A stretch of DNA of 64,000 bases from Diphasiastrum complanatum. Its lineage: Eukaryota > Streptophyta > Lycopodiopsida > Lycopodiales > Lycopodiaceae. Of this stretch, positions 22,886 to 36,100 are shown in pieces (within the stretch, counting starts at the first letter, position 1; every line of letters starts with the position of its first letter). The position numbers and the translations under genes are program-made. The notes beneath the pieces were generated by a model. It saw only the letters and a list, made by a program, of their open reading frames with translations. It made no database searches and had not been told where the DNA came from. Where the stretch lies: positions 21,365,097-21,429,096 of the forward strand of contig CM055098.1 in NCBI GenBank assembly GCA_029204225.1, in the 5' to 3' direction.

Positions 22886-24283
22886 TGGATAACGAACGAA
22901 CGAATTGGAGTATGACAAAGCTGCTAACGAAAAGATTTGGGGCTACAGAAGCAGCAGTATTCGTCTATCGTATATGTATACCAATCCAACTTTGTGCGGA
23001 CTATCAAATGGGACAGTCGTATTGAAGCAAATGGAATATGCATGATCAGAGGAGAGAGGTCTAAGCGTTCTTTTTCAGGTGCAGGTGCAGAACTTCCCGG
23101 CCATTGTCTAATTGATGTATATTCATTGCTGTGTTGGATAAATTTGCACCAAATACAAGATCCAAGTGGAAAATTAGGAGCTCTTCCGGTGATTTCTCAA
23201 AGGTCTTTTTTAGAAGCTAACGAGTGCAAGCAGGAAAGCAAGCAGCATTGGTAATCAAGAGCAGCTTTCAGCAGTAGATTATTATGTTTATTGAAGGCGC
23301 AGAGTGTTTGGAAAATTGAACTTGTAAAGCTCCGTAACAGTCAAATTTAACACAGACCCACCTCACCAAAAACAGAGGGGAGCGATGCAACTCGGCAGAG
23401 GCTGGCCTATTAGTTGGGACAAGTGCAGATCGTGCAAGTACAGACATGGAATCGTTGCGGGCAGTGTAGGACAAAATGCAACAGCCAAAAAAGACAACAC
23501 ACGAAATTGCCATGCCCCAAAAAAGGAGTAACCACCCAATGATCTCTATGTTTGTTAGTATGAATAAACACCTCAATACATCACACTAGGCTCACGCTTG
23601 TGGCATTTGCTATTTAGGGCAGACCCATTAGGGTTCCACCTTAATCCAGGGAGCATCATGGTACCTTAATCTAGGGGCATTTTTAGTACTACTTGTAAGG
23701 CAGCACCCTTGGATGAGGGCAAGACATTGTTATCATTACTCTACCTTACCCTCCCATTTGGGTTCGTCTTATATCCAAGGCAATGATAGGAGGAGGGGAG
23801 GAGCATATTCCCATTGGAATAGTAGGTTCAATGCTAGAGAGCCCCTTCCTCCATGAAGTGTCAATGTCTCAATGAAGTTGAACTCCCAATGGGTTCTCGA
23901 CTTGGCAAGTTAGTCTAACCATTCCATTCCATATATGATATCTCAAAATTTACAAAAAAGATAAACCAACTAGTGAAAAAATATTTTAAATTGCCAAATA
24001 TCAACTTGAGGCCTAAATATGAAAGTTTAACCAAGGTTAAAAGTGGAGGCCATATGTGTGAAAATCATGTAAAGCGGGGGCTGAGTTGGACCAAATGACA
24101 TTTGTATATTATTTTTTGTACATATTTCATAAAACTATGTGGCCATTGTCAATATAGTTAATCTAGACCATGGATTCGATGGATGGTGAAGATATAAGGC
24201 ACAATTAAACTTCTAGACCCTAAGACAATTTCATTATGTATCTCTCATTTTTGACAATGAGTGAAGGGAGTCCCATATTTAGG

Positions 24284-24285
<2 letters not shown>
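22886..24285. other. Unassigned intergenic DNA
   Basis: No gene-like coding signal on either strand. Small ORFs at 22937-23254 (plus) and 23268-23576 (minus) show no family motif. Confidence 0.4.

Positions 24286-24333
<48 letters not shown>
24286..24333 (+). repeat. (CT)n microsatellite
   Basis: About 24 uninterrupted CT units. Confidence 0.97.
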
Positions 24334-24338
<5 letters not shown>

Positions 24339-24589
24339 AAAAACAATATTGTTTATAATTTGCTTGCCCACACCACTCCTTAAGCCAACTCCCAATGCTC
24401 TGACCATAACATCTACAATCATGGTTATGAAACATCAGTTGTTCACAATTTAGGGGGATAAACAAATTGTCAGTACATTTTTGAGAGTTTTGCGATTTTT
24501 TTTACTTGGATTTTTAGGTAGCCATGCTCAAAGAATAATAAAAGAGCTGAATGCAATATTGGAAAAATGATGAACAAATTATACAAGAC

Positions 24590-25255
24590 TTTTTGCGGTT
24601 CCTTGTGGTCCAACCACTAAAGCACACAATAAGTCTTCTTGTGGTTCCTTGTGGTCCAGCCACTAAAGCACGCAAGAAGTCTTCAGCCTATCCAAGAAGC
24701 AGATCATGGTGCCTTCATGACTAGCCATCAAGGAGCATCTGGCAACAGTTCTTGGTTCCTGGATTCCGGAGCCACTCAACACATGACTAGCCTTATTGGC
24801 TATTTCGAATCCTATACACCTTACAGTACCCAGAAATATGTTCACCTTGGTGACAATAGCACGCAAGCTATTAAAGGTGAAGGCACTGTAAGACTAAGCT
24901 TTGCAAATGATCATTCTAAGCTACTCTCTAAAGTCTTGTATGTACCAAAGTTAGCTACGAATCTTCTCTTTGTAAGCAGAATCACAAATCTAGGACATAG
25001 AGTAGAATTCGAATGTGATCAATACAAAGTAGTTGATAGGACAGGCAAGATCCTAGCACTCGAAAAGAGGCATGGATACTTGTATAAATTAAGTCAAGGG
25101 GCAAAGTTCTCAACAAGGAGATAAGGTTAGCGTACTGTAGAACGCAGGACATGGTTGTAGACATATTCATGAAAGCACTCAGTGTTAATGCACACAACAA
25201 ATTTTGTGCATTGCTTAGTTTGAAGATCAAGGCATTCATGGATCTAGATTAAGGG
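24590..25255 (+). pseudogene. Copia fragment F: protease joined to RNase H tail
   Basis: A 40-50 bp segment (GGTTCCTTGTGGTCCA...GTCTTC) is duplicated in tandem at 24597-24686. After it comes the copia protease segment WFLDSGATQHMT with the following VHLGDNSTQAIKGEGTV, KVLYVPKLATNLLFVSRI and YLYKLSQ. The frame then stops, and about 10 codons on, in another frame, the very end of a copia RNase H appears (QDMVVDIFMKALS ... FCALLSLK) followed by a purine run AAGGGGGGG at 25250. Integrase and RT, over 2 kb, are deleted. The protease closely resembles that of element E, which suggests a related lineage. Confidence 0.75.
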
Positions 25256-26272
25256 GGGGTTTTGGATTTATTTCCTCTACTCTCCTAAATCCCATTTTAA
25301 TCTGCCTCCATTCTGCTGTATTTTCACTCACGTTGTCGTGTAGTCTGCATATTAAGTAAATTCTCGCAGGCAAAAGAAAGGCAAAAAACGTGACACTGTG
25401 TTTTTACACGTGATTTGTGATAGGCGAAAAATGTGACATTGCCTTACAAAATGTTGAAGGTGCCCTAGAAAAAGCAAAGGTACCTTGTAAATCAAATCCT
25501 AAGGCATTTCGTCAGAGTGTCGCATTTTTCACATCTTCACTAACGTTCATTTCAACGAAGGCTGACGTCGCGGCCTCTTCACGCTCATCCCATGCAACTG
25601 CGCTAACAGACTTGACAACGATTGCAACCACCCACGATCTCCTACAGACAACACATCCACTTTGGACTTTCTTCATCTGCACACCTGTAACAATATATAT
25701 GTATTGAATACCATTTGCGTATTCTGATTGATCTTTGATTAAGAGATTGAAGATCAAGTGTGTGTAAATTCAGCATTAGAAGCTTATTAGAGATAGATGA
25801 AGTAGATGCCTTGTGCATTGATTCTTTATCGTCAGTAATAAGGTTTTATTCCTTTATAGATTGAATTAGCTTTGTAGAACACGCGGTTTTGCCCGCTATT
25901 GTCTTGTGCTCTACCGCATTTGTTTCCATTCTATCTGGCGTTCTAGTTGCTCAATTGGTAATTAGTCTCTCTCTTCGCGAATCTTTTGCGACAAATAATT
26001 TGTCTAGCTGTTCGCGAAAGGTTGCTCTTCTGGTGTTCAATTAACGTTTGGCTATGTAATCAAAATGGTCGTGATTTCTATCACTAATGTCATGTTCATC
26101 TCTGATAGGTGTAGTCATACTTAGGGAAAGAGTCATATAGCTCATTCCGCTGCACACGAACGCTTTCGGTTCGAGTTCGTTTTCTCGTTCATGTCTCGTT
26201 TCTTTTCGTGTTTATTTTCATTTTAGAGCTATTTTTCATTTCTCACACTCGACACACCCTGTTTCTCCAACA
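25256..26272 (+). other. Possible 3' LTR or leader of copia fragment F
   Basis: The purine tract at 25250 should precede an LTR, but no matching copy exists in the window and no clean TG...CA border is visible. It contains a segment similar to the minisatellite at 14590-15000 (AAGGTGCCCTAG and GTGTCGCATTTTTCAC, 25455-25540). The rest is non-coding. Confidence 0.3.
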
Positions 26273-26273
26273 A

Positions 26274-26790
26274 GATACTTGTAGAGTTAACAAATCTTTG
26301 TATCAAAAGATTTATGGATTAGCTTATAAATGATTTGGGTAAGGATCTAAATGTGGTGTCACACTAGTATAATTAAATTCTTCACCTAGACATTTAAGAT
26401 TTTTGAATCATTGGCAATTAACTTGAGTAATTGATTACTCCAAGATGAAGTTAATTGGTAAAATGATTAGTGTGATGTGGATTCACCAAGAACTGATGGT
26501 TTTTGAATTATGTTGCTTGTCAGACACATGATTAGTGAATCAGGAGGTTTATCTGTTAAAATTATGTGCATCGGATATACAATATTCTTGGGATAGAGTA
26601 TTCCTTAGTCAAGGAATAGACTCAGCTCATTAGTGATTATATCCCAGAGCGCTCAATTGGATAACAAATCATAATGAATCCAAGAATAATATCTGAATTG
26701 ATATTCAGCAGGACTTTGGGTATCTAGATTTGATTCTAGATTGTAATCTAAAGTTTTTGTAGTTGAAGATGATTGTCATTTTGGTACACG
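26274..26790 (+). repeat. Diverged direct repeat, copy L
   Basis: Copy L corresponds to 37698-37813 plus 38651-38985 (copy R, interrupted by a solo LTR). Shared blocks include CATTGGCAATTAACTTGAGT, GAAGTTAATTGGTAAAATG and AGAGCGCTCAATTGGATA. The two copies differ at many sites, so the duplication or the shared ancestry is old. Confidence 0.75.
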
Positions 26791-27526
26791 TTCAGTCTTT
26801 AATTACCAATGGTTTATAGACCTTGAATCTTGCACTTCAGTTGAAGAATCATGTTTGAATAATATTCCAAAATCCAGTATTTTCTTAGTGGAAAGATTTT
26901 GGAATGATTCTTACTTTTCTTGAGTTATGTTGGACATATACTCCAGTGTCTTGTAATTGATTAAGTATAATTTTGGATTCTAGAAAATTATGATTGACGA
27001 ATCATACGAATCTAAATATTTATGATTGACCGATCATAAATAGATACTTAATTATTGTCAGAGGATTATTCGGGATTGTGAGTATTCTTAAGTGTGATGC
27101 TTAGTTCTTGGTCTATTATTTGAGTAAGAATTCAGATTAGTGTTTTGAATCTCTCTACTCCAGTATCTTATTGAGAGCCTATGGATCTCACATATATTCT
27201 CACAAGATAAGTTATCTTGTTGGGTAATATTTCACTCAGTTGGTTTATGTAAGTGTTTTACATGAAGGTGATGTTACTAACTTGTGTTGAGTGTAACCCT
27301 GTTGAGAAAATATATCTCTTAGTATACTTTTTCAAACCAGAGTTTGTACTCCAGAGTAGAGATTAACGATTGGAAACAATTTTTCGCTGAGTACTTGTTT
27401 GATAAGTAAGTCTGATTAAGGATATTGATTTTCTAGGTTAATATTGAAAGTTAAAAGAATTGTTCCTGTAATTCTTTTCTGTTTTGAGGAGCTTCTAAGG
27501 ATAGAAGCAGTTTAAGGAGGGAAGAA
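26274..27526 (+). mobile_element. 3' remnant of decayed gypsy element G1
   Basis: The DNA is non-coding now, but it ends with a purine tract AAGGAGGGAAGAA (27514-27526) followed by a well-formed LTR. Its first 500 bp resemble 37698-38985 (see the direct-repeat entry), so both are probably the same internal part of related gypsy elements. Confidence 0.5.
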
Positions 27527-28004
27527 TGTTATGGCCATATTCGGTTAAGGACCTGAAATAGTCCTAATATGGTAGGCCGGCCCTCCCGTGCTCGAGATTA
27601 TTGGTCGAGATTTAGGGTTTAGGTTGTGGCCTATTTGTGACTAATTACCTTGAGAGGACCCAGACACTCTAATTGAGACATTTGGAACATTGCATGTCTG
27701 TGTGACAGATATAGGCAGGAGGACTGCATGAAGAGATGAGACCTATTTATAGTTGACCTGCATGGGGGTTGCATGGTTTCATGCACATGACTCTACTCTC
27801 TATATAATGAGGTAGCGATTTTCCCATCCACATATTGGGTTTAGGTTACCAATTTCTCATTTCTCCTCTAGCTTCACATGGCATGGCTTGGGGGCTAGAT
27901 CTAGGTTTGATCTAGGATTGGTTGGGTGGTTTGGCTCCATAGTCTCTCTTATTGTGTTCTCCTATCCTCATCTTAGGGGCAATCATTTTAGGGTCTTTAT
28001 AACA
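27527..28004 (+). repeat. Gypsy G1 3' LTR
   Basis: Starts TGTTATGGCC immediately after the purine tract, ends TTTATAACA, 478 bp, with TATATAAT at 27801-27808. No second copy is in the window, so the right border rests on the CA end and the usual length. Confidence 0.55.
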
Positions 28005-30689
28005 CTGCCCCTATGAGAATGCTTGTCTGATTAGCTTGACCGCCTCGGTTAACTAGTCATGATTGAGGATGTGTCGTCGTAGAAAAATTACTGCTTCATT
28101 ACAGATCCAAAGTTGTCGAGTTGAATCCATTTTGCTAGCTTCAGACTGTAATCCTTGTTCCCATGAAGGAAAAATGATGGTCGAAGAAGAGGTTGATGAA
28201 GCACCATATTGTTTGTTGGCAACCAATCTGTATGGAATGGACAAAGTGTATCACTGTAATATCTTCTTTTGTCTAGAAGCTCTCACTTGCAAATGAGCCA
28301 AAAGATTCCTAGTTTGATTTCTCTTGCCTGGTGATAGACAATGCTCTTACTTAACTAAACATAACTATCTTGAGGGATAGTTAGTCCTTGTTAAGTATTA
28401 TTTTAACTACATTGGGCCCTTATTGGCCTATTATCCTTATTAATTACTTTGGAGGGCCTAAAGAGAGAACCGCCTTGTTATTAAGGCTAATAGCTCCTTT
28501 TGGGACTACAAAGCTTACAATGGATATTATATTGTCTTGAAAAGTACTGATGTACTAAAAGCACATGACAAGAATTGCATATGTTTGGATTTAAACAACT
28601 CCTTACAGAAACAATTTTAATGATGCTAAGTGATTAGTGAATCATACTGTGAAACCTTTCTTGGACCGTTGCTTCCTAAGTCTAGGAGTTAAGAACTGGA
28701 AACCTATAGTAACTCTTTGGGAGACTAATACATGTTTCTAAACCTCGGTAGAATTAGATTTGGTAGGGGTTGGAACCTCTGTTCAGTTACAAGGTTGAGT
28801 AATAGGAGTGGCAGTTCTACAAAGCAAACCTACAGAAGAAAAGAGAGTATCCTGGTATGAGATTTAGACATGAAACTGAAACCCTTTGAGAGCCTTTGTT
28901 CGCTGTTCACTAGTGTGGTGGCAAGGCCATCTGTGAAATGAGTAGAGCGCTAGTCCGGACTGTGGAACCCTGGTTCCGTTGGCTTTACTTGAATCCTCTG
29001 TCCGCCCTACTGTAGAATCCTTTGAGAGATTAACCTGTAGGTGATGTAGGGCTGATGGTAGGCATTAGTAGATGCTAGAACATGATAGCGCAATCTGACC
29101 AGATGATCAATGATGGTAGGTTGTACAGCCTGTTTCCAGTCATGAGAGCGTAGTGCACTTGATTGCGAGCTGGTGTAGCAGGCTGTTGAAGGTCGAGGAG
29201 GAGAGCAATTCCATTCCCTTCCTAAAGAAAAACCTATTAGAGTTTATGAATGACGGCATGTGAGAAATTTTGGGGGTCTATGCTCTTTCAATTTGTGCAT
29301 GGATATTTTTTGAGAATGTTGAAGATGATTTGGGGCATGAGGAAGGACAACAATTTGTAGAATTGCATGACTATCTGTGTCAATGCTCATTGCATGCCAT
29401 TCATCCAAGGATCAGTATAGGCTGATGTTTTGTAACGTTAGAAGTTGATTATCTAAATCAATTCTAAAATTTTAAGTTAATAGCACCCCGTTGGAGGAAC
29501 TATGGTTTCTTGGTGCTCGTTTGACAAGGCTGTAACCTTGGGTTTGGATATTGTTTCTTCGGTTATAGTTTGAAGGGACTGGATTTTTCTTCTCTAGAGA
29601 CAATATGCATGTATTGGGATCTTATCAACTTGACATTAGGCTTTTGGTAATATAACTTTGGTGTGTTACATTGACAATTACCTATAAGCCCAGTTCATGT
29701 GGAACTTTGGTACCGTTGTATCTATGTCAAGCTGTACTAATCGGTCTTCAGAAAAAATCTTTCTAAATGGATCTTGACAAAACGATGGAAGTGGCACAGT
29801 TCTCAAGCATGTACCCAGTAAAGGGATTCTATTCCTTGGTATTATGCTAGTTAGTCACTTAACTCTGGAGTAAGGTACTCCTAGTAAATTGGGTAGATGG
29901 TGTTTATGGTTCTTCCTTTTCGACTCGGTGGAGCACCGATAGACTTGTCCTCAATGATTTCAATCATTAGGATTGGGCAAGCTAAAGCTTTTGAGATACT
30001 TGTTAAAGTGATTTTCTGGAGAATTAATGAAATAAAGTTGATAATATTTGGAGGTACTTCTATATTTGACAAAAACTTATGTGTCAGATATCGTATAAGA
30101 TGTACCCAGATCCAAATTTTATGAATTTTCCATTAGTTACAGACAACTTTAACAAAGTAATGCTTAAGCCAGTGTAATGAAAAGAGAAAGCCGCCTATCA
30201 TTTACTTGTGTCAAAGAAATTTCTAATACCGTAGTTGATGAATTTTTCGGGGGACCGAAAAATCCAAGGGTGGAAGAAATTGAGATACTTGAGTTTGTAA
30301 ATGAGATTGTGACACTGTTATGTAATTTGATAATCCAGTAAGAAAATTGCATAGTACCAGTTAGTGAGTTCATTAAGTTGAATTCATAGTGGATATCTAT
30401 AGAACCATGAGTTGGCCCTAGTTGTTACTGAAAATTGTGATATGGAAGTTAGAATAAACACTTTGTTCACATTTGTATTGTACAAATTCTTATTTCTAAG
30501 AGTTGGAACTCTTAGTTGGTAGGAATTCGGGAATCTTGGTACCAGTCATATGGGTTATTTTATGTGATGGGCCATGTGTAGATTTTTCTTAAATCACAAT
30601 TTTGTAAATGGATTATTGTGATCCATTAGGAACAAAAATGGGGATACTCCAGTACTTGGTGGAATAGATATGTGCATATCCGGTATGCA
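28005..30689. other. Decayed repeat DNA, probably gypsy internal
   Basis: Stop-rich on both strands with no ORF above about 80 codons. It lies in line with the recognisable RT remnant at 30690-30990, so it is probably the gag-protease part of the same dead element G2, but no motif proves this. Confidence 0.35.
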
Positions 30690-30990
30690 ATTTAGATGGA
30701 TTTTTTAAGACCTCTAGAATATCGGATAGTGCGGTTAAAGATCTTTTTAAAGGAATAGAATTTCTTGTACCAATTCAGATATAGATATTGGATATCTATT
30801 GGTATATACTTCAATTGTTTTGAATTCTTAATGGTTCCTTTTGGTTTTTGATGAATACACTTGGGTTTTTTCAATTGTATATGAATGAGGTTTCTCGTCA
30901 ATACCGGGGACAATGCCTAGTGGTATTCTTAGATGATATTGTCCTCTGCAGTGAATCGCTTAAGGAACAAGGGAGAATTCAATGGTAGGA
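30690..30990 (+). pseudogene. Ty3/gypsy reverse transcriptase remnant (element G2)
   Basis: Conceptual translation on the plus strand, with stops and frame changes, gives EFLMVPFGF, a short gap, then FFQLYMNEVSRQYRGQCLV and VVFLDDIVLCSESLKEQ. This matches the gypsy RT blocks with VMPFGL, FQRLMN and the catalytic V-F-L-D-D-I-L-V-Y-S segment. The second Asp of the catalytic pair is still present. Upstream the order RISDSAVKDLFKGIEFL resembles the segment IPRIDDLLDRLKGAKYF. Confidence 0.75.
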
Positions 30991-31330
30991 GGTATTTTTT
31001 GGAAATGGCTGAAGATCGAATCCTATGTTTGAATATAGGATAGTCAGATAATCTTTTTGATATTCTGATGATCAGATCTAAAAGCAAAGAACTTTTTTGG
31101 AGAGAAAACTGATGGTATGGGACATCAGTGATTTCAAAGGAGAATTTGTGTGCGAGAATGATCTGTAAACTAGTGCTTAGTATTTATAGTAATTGTAATG
31201 CTAATGAATGAAAACATTGGTAATTTTGGTTAGGGTATTTGGAGAGATTATGAGATACGAATCCAGATCCCTAAATGGTATCTCATAAATTCCAAATAAA
31301 AAACCTTTAAAAGCTATTTCTCACTTTTAA
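30991..31330 (+). other. Decayed gypsy G2 sequence up to element C
   Basis: No intact frame. It is interrupted by element C at the target duplication AGAAC (31331-31335). Confidence 0.35.
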
Positions 31331-31335
31331 AGAAC

Positions 31336-31982
31336 TGTGAAAATTGTCAACATTTCCTTGTCTAGTTTTAGGCCAAAATTGCTAAAAATGGCACATAGTT
31401 TAGGATCTGACTTTTCACACGTGTGAAACAGGTCTAGATATTTTTAGTAAGTGTATTTTTTCAGTATGAAGAAGTGTCAAACTTCAAGACCTTCGAAATG
31501 AGTCCATTTTCATGTATTTTGGACATATATGCCAATTTTACCTATATAGGGCATATTTTAGGTAAGGAGGGTCTAGAGAGAGGAGAGAGAGTCATCTCTC
31601 TCAGCTATATATAGCAGGTAGGCCGTGGAGAAACAGGTTGGAGCAGATCCATTGTATTCATTTGCTTAATGAGAGATTTTTCTATTGGGTTCTCCTTCCA
31701 TTGTTGGCATTGTGTAGTGATTGAGTTCAAGCTTTGTGTGTATGATCTTAGGTGCTTTCCAAAAGTGGTAGGCTGATGTATTATGGACTGTATAATGCTA
31801 TTTTGGGCCGCACTTGATGTTTATGGAAGTTTCCATTTGTGATAAATGTTTTTTGATCAAGTTCTTTGCATTCTAGGTAGCATAGAATGTGTTGCCAATT
31901 CCTAGCTTATGTAGTTTGGAGTGCAAGCATTCAAGCCAATGATCTTGGAGTTTAGATCCACTTAGGATCTGTATTTTTCACA
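31336..31982 (+). repeat. Element C 5' LTR
   Basis: 647 bp, TGTGAAAATTGTC to TATTTTTCACA. It carries the perfect 16-bp palindrome TTTCACACGTGTGAAA at 31413-31428 and a TATATATA box at 31606-31613 preceded by a GA/CT-rich inverted stretch. Confidence 0.95.
31606..31613 (+). promoter_or_regulatory. TATA box of element C LTR
   Basis: TATATATA follows the sequence GAGAGAGTCATCTCTCTCAGC (given here in words: a GA-rich then CT-rich palindrome at about 31582-31603) in the middle of the LTR, the expected place for the U3/R border promoter. An identical copy is at 36513-36520. Confidence 0.6.
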
Positions 31983-33154
31983 TGGTATCAGAGCTGGTTG
32001 GCTTCTATTTACAGTAAGTATTCCATTTTTGGTGATATTTGGATGTTTGATCAAGTTCTAGCATGATTTTGCATTGCTTTGTTGATCAAATCTTACTAAC
32101 CTTTGTTTTGTGAGTTGAACTTGTGGATCAAAAGCATATTTCAGGTCTATTGAAGATCAGAGGCTGAAAAGAAACTATTTTGGATCAGATCATAACACCT
32201 AATCATTTGTGATTGTGAGGCTTGTGCATATTCAATACTAACAATGTTCTTTTCAATCCTATTGTTGACAATCTCCATTCTTGGATGAACACTCTCCTTA
32301 AGTGGATGAAACTTCTCCTTAAGTGGATGACAAATGCTCTTTTGAGTGAGTTGTAATTCTCCTAAAGGCTGAGCAAAGCTCCCATTTGGATGAAAGATCC
32401 CCTTTTTTGGGTGAACATATTGTAAGCTCCATTGTGAAGAGCATATTGTAAAGATTGTCATCAATTTTGGCATAAATTTTGGTGTACTTTGTTGAGCATG
32501 TAAGTAACTCTCCTTATGTAATTTGATTGGAGCATTTGCTGGAAGGTGTTAACCATTATGCAAGTGTGTTTTCAGGTTCTTAACAGGTTGAGGAACATTC
32601 TCATGTGAAGTGATCTTAGATCTACATCTAAACACCAAGATTTGACAAGATAGTGAAGCTAGTCTTGTGATTCACTAAGTGTGCTCATTCATTCACCTCT
32701 AAATCTTGTATTTATCACTTGCTGGAGTTTATAAACTTTTAGAAGTGTGGTTTACATGTGGTTTTACAGGTTGAATCAATATCTTAGTGTGTTGATCATA
32801 TGTTGATCAAGTTTGTTCATTACTAGGTAATCTTGGCATCCTAGTTTTGGGTATTTTCTAAGAATGCAAGTAACTCTTCACACCATAACTTGATTTGGTC
32901 ACTTGCTGGAAAGTTTGAGAGCTTAAGCAAGAGTGTGTTCAGGTTGGTTTGATTTTGTAATCCATTCTTAGTGTGTGCAAAGTGTTGCATGTGTTTCAAT
33001 CTTCCTTTCTATGCTTGGAAACCATCTAGGTTCAAGATAGAAGTGTTTTAGGGTCCTAAATCTTCATAGATCTCTTTATCTATCATTTGTTGAGAGAAAA
33101 GTGAGTGCTAAGTGCTTTAGGACAGAACCTAAAAGTTGAAGAAACATTAGAATC
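31983..33154 (+). other. Element C primer site and leader
   Basis: TGGTATCAGAGCTGG at 31983 is the primer site. The following 1.15 kb is non-coding and contains recurrent short phrases such as CTTGCTGGA and TTTCAGGTT in roughly 230- to 260-bp spacing (about 32540, 32720-32770, 32905-32940), suggesting old internal duplications. Confidence 0.6.
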
Positions 33155-36100
33155 ATGGCTTCCAATGGTGGGATCATGCTAGAGTCTAGTGAAAGGTTGA
33201 GTTCATCAAACTACTCTACTTGGAAAGTGAGGATGGAGTCCTTACTTGAGTTGAATGAACTCATGGACATAGTTGCAGAAATTGAAGAGAGACCTCTCAC
33301 ACTTCAAGAGCAACAAAGGTTTGATAAGAAGGCCAAAAGGGCTCTTCATATCATTAAAATGAATGTTACAAATGAACTTCTCAAGGAAGTTGGAAAGTGT
33401 CAAAGTGCAAGTGAGGCATGGAATGCCTTAAAGAAGCTCTTTGAATCAAAGTCCACATCTAGGGTATTGACCCTAAGGAGACAAATATTTTCTAGTAGGC
33501 AAAGAGAGTGTGAAAGTGCTCATGCATTTATCTTGAGAGTTAAGTCCCTAAGTGATGATTTAGCATGCATTGATGAGAACATAAAAGATGGTGAAATAGT
33601 CCAAGTTATGTTGAATGGTTTGCTAAATGAACATGCTAACGTTGTGCAAAGTTTTGCCATTCAAAGAGTCTTGCCAAGTGTGGTTGACTTGCAAGAAATC
33701 TTGGTGGCTGAAGAGCATAGGTTGCAAGCCAAAGGTGGTGGTGCATCAACACAAGGTGGAGATGAAGAAGCTCTTTTCACAAAGGGCAAGTTCAAAGGCA
33801 AGTGGTCCAAGCAAGGTAGTTTGGAGCATGGAAAGCATTCTTCTTCTTTGCAAAGTAGGAAGCAAGATAAGTCCAAGTTCAAATGTTTTTATTGTGGGAT
33901 AAAAGGACATTTTGCAAATGAATGCCATAAGAAACAAAATGCTAGATCTAGGTTGAGATCTAATGTACTTCTTGGAGATGATAATTGTTGTGCTAACTTG
34001 GCAAGCTTTGGTGAATCTATGGTCAATTTTTTGGATCCATTGGATCTTGAAGATGGACTAGTGCTACCTACTAGTCAAATGGAGTCATGTGGTGCTAAAT
34101 TAGTATCATGTTTGAACTCTTCTACTCATAGATTTTCAAGTCTTGGTGGCTCTTCAATGGAACTAGATGGCAAGTGCAAAAATGGAAAAGGTAAGGAAGG
34201 AGCTAACTTCATCAATGGAGTTGATGAAGATTCTTCTTTGGAAGTGATTGTTGCTAATGACTTGTTTGTTCATATGGAAAAAGATGGAGATGCTAAGTGT
34301 CATTCTTTGCAAGAAGATGGTTGTTCTTCTAATTCTTTTCATATTGATGTATGTAATCATGTGGGAAAAGATGATGGTGCTTTGAGCATGCTTGAAGGAA
34401 ATGGTTCTTTTACATCTTTTTGTGATAAAGTCATTTGTGCAACAAGTGGTGTCACATTTCTTCATAAAAAGAGTAGATCAAAGGTTTCTATCATGAGACT
34501 TGGTGAGGGAGATCACAAGTCAAAAGGAAGAGAAGTATGTGAAGTGTTCAAAGTAGGATGTACTTTGAATGATGTTTTTATGAACGATAGTGAGGAAGAA
34601 TCATTATCATATGACTCATTACCTAAATCATTGAGTAGAAGTTCATGTTTGAAAAGAGAGAGTACTTCAATCACTCTTATGTTGAAGGTACTAAGGATTC
34701 TTTTCTTGGCTTCTAATATTCAAGAGTCTTCTACTTCTTATGGTGCAACTATCAAGAGGGAGGTTTCTAACTTTTGTGGTGCTAGCATTAAGAGGGAGTC
34801 TTGTGAAGGAAAGGGCAATGGAAGAGTGGTTCTTGGGAAGATCCAAAGCATGGATCTAACATCTCTTCATCAACTCAAAGCATTCTATGATTGTGGTGGA
34901 TTGTTCATTCATGGTCAAGATGGCAAAAGGTTGGTTGAAGAAGACTACATGGAGCAACTCAAGTGGCAACTTCTTCAAGGCAAGGGAGATATCATTGGTG
35001 AGCTTATTGAGGTTTGTTATGAACTCAAGAGGGCTGTTTTGATTAGGTTTGATACTCATCTTCACCTACTCTACTTCATGTTAAATGGAAATGTTGGAAT
35101 CTATCTTTTGGTTTATGATGGTGGCATTGTTTTCACTAACTATAGTGAAGGGTCAAATTTGAGCATTGATGAGATCTTGTGGGATCTTAATCATGTGTTT
35201 GAGAGGGAGTATCTTCAGAGTTTCAGATCTGAAGATGTTCACATATGCAAGATCTTTGATGTCTTATTGGAAGATCAAGAGGTTGATCTTGGATTGCTTC
35301 ATCAACACCAAGAGACAAGTGGCAATTCGAAGCTAGTGAAAAGCATCAAAGAAGAGACAAATGGTCAAGGCATTTTGGATCTGTTTTTACAGGTTCTTGA
35401 AGGTTCAAGTAAGGTCTTTGGAGCTGCAAGGAAGTGTCTTCTTACTCTACCTCACTTGCCTAATCTCATGTATGAACATTGTTATGTCAATGTGTTGAAA
35501 TTGTCAAATTTCAATAAAACTAGTTCCATAGTTTTGCATCCTTTGGATCTTGGAGATGGAATAGTTATCATTGCTGGTTTGTATGATCAAGTACATGAAT
35601 TCATTCAGATCTTGAAAGGTATTGAAGTGGTCAATATGTTTTCTTTTGAACAAAGTTCAAGATCTAGTATTCTAGTGTTGGCAAATTGGCAACTTGTTGA
35701 CATTGTAGGATCAAGCGTTGTGTGCAAATCTTGTGGAGGTACTTCAAGTATTTCAAGTTCAGGTTTTGGTCATTCAAATGGAGTAGGGAACACATCTTTT
35801 TGGCATTCATTCACTCAAAGGCTTTCATGGATTGAAGATCTACAAAGGCAAGGTGGTGATGGAAGTTCATTCATGGAGATACATGTTGCATTCACTATAT
35901 GTATAGTGAAATGTGGAGGAGGCATGCAAACACTTGTTGATCACTTTCATTTACAACTTGTTTGCTGCTATTTTACAGAGAAACCAGAGATGGATACATG
36001 GAGGAATTCATTAATTGAGATTCTATGTTCTTTTACATGTACCATTTTTATGATTCTATGTAAAATTGATGTAAGAAATAGTGAAGCATCCTATATGGAC

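Noticed and set aside
30692-30913. Minus-strand ORF of 73 codons
   Set aside because: It is the antisense of the recognisable gypsy RT remnant on the plus strand.
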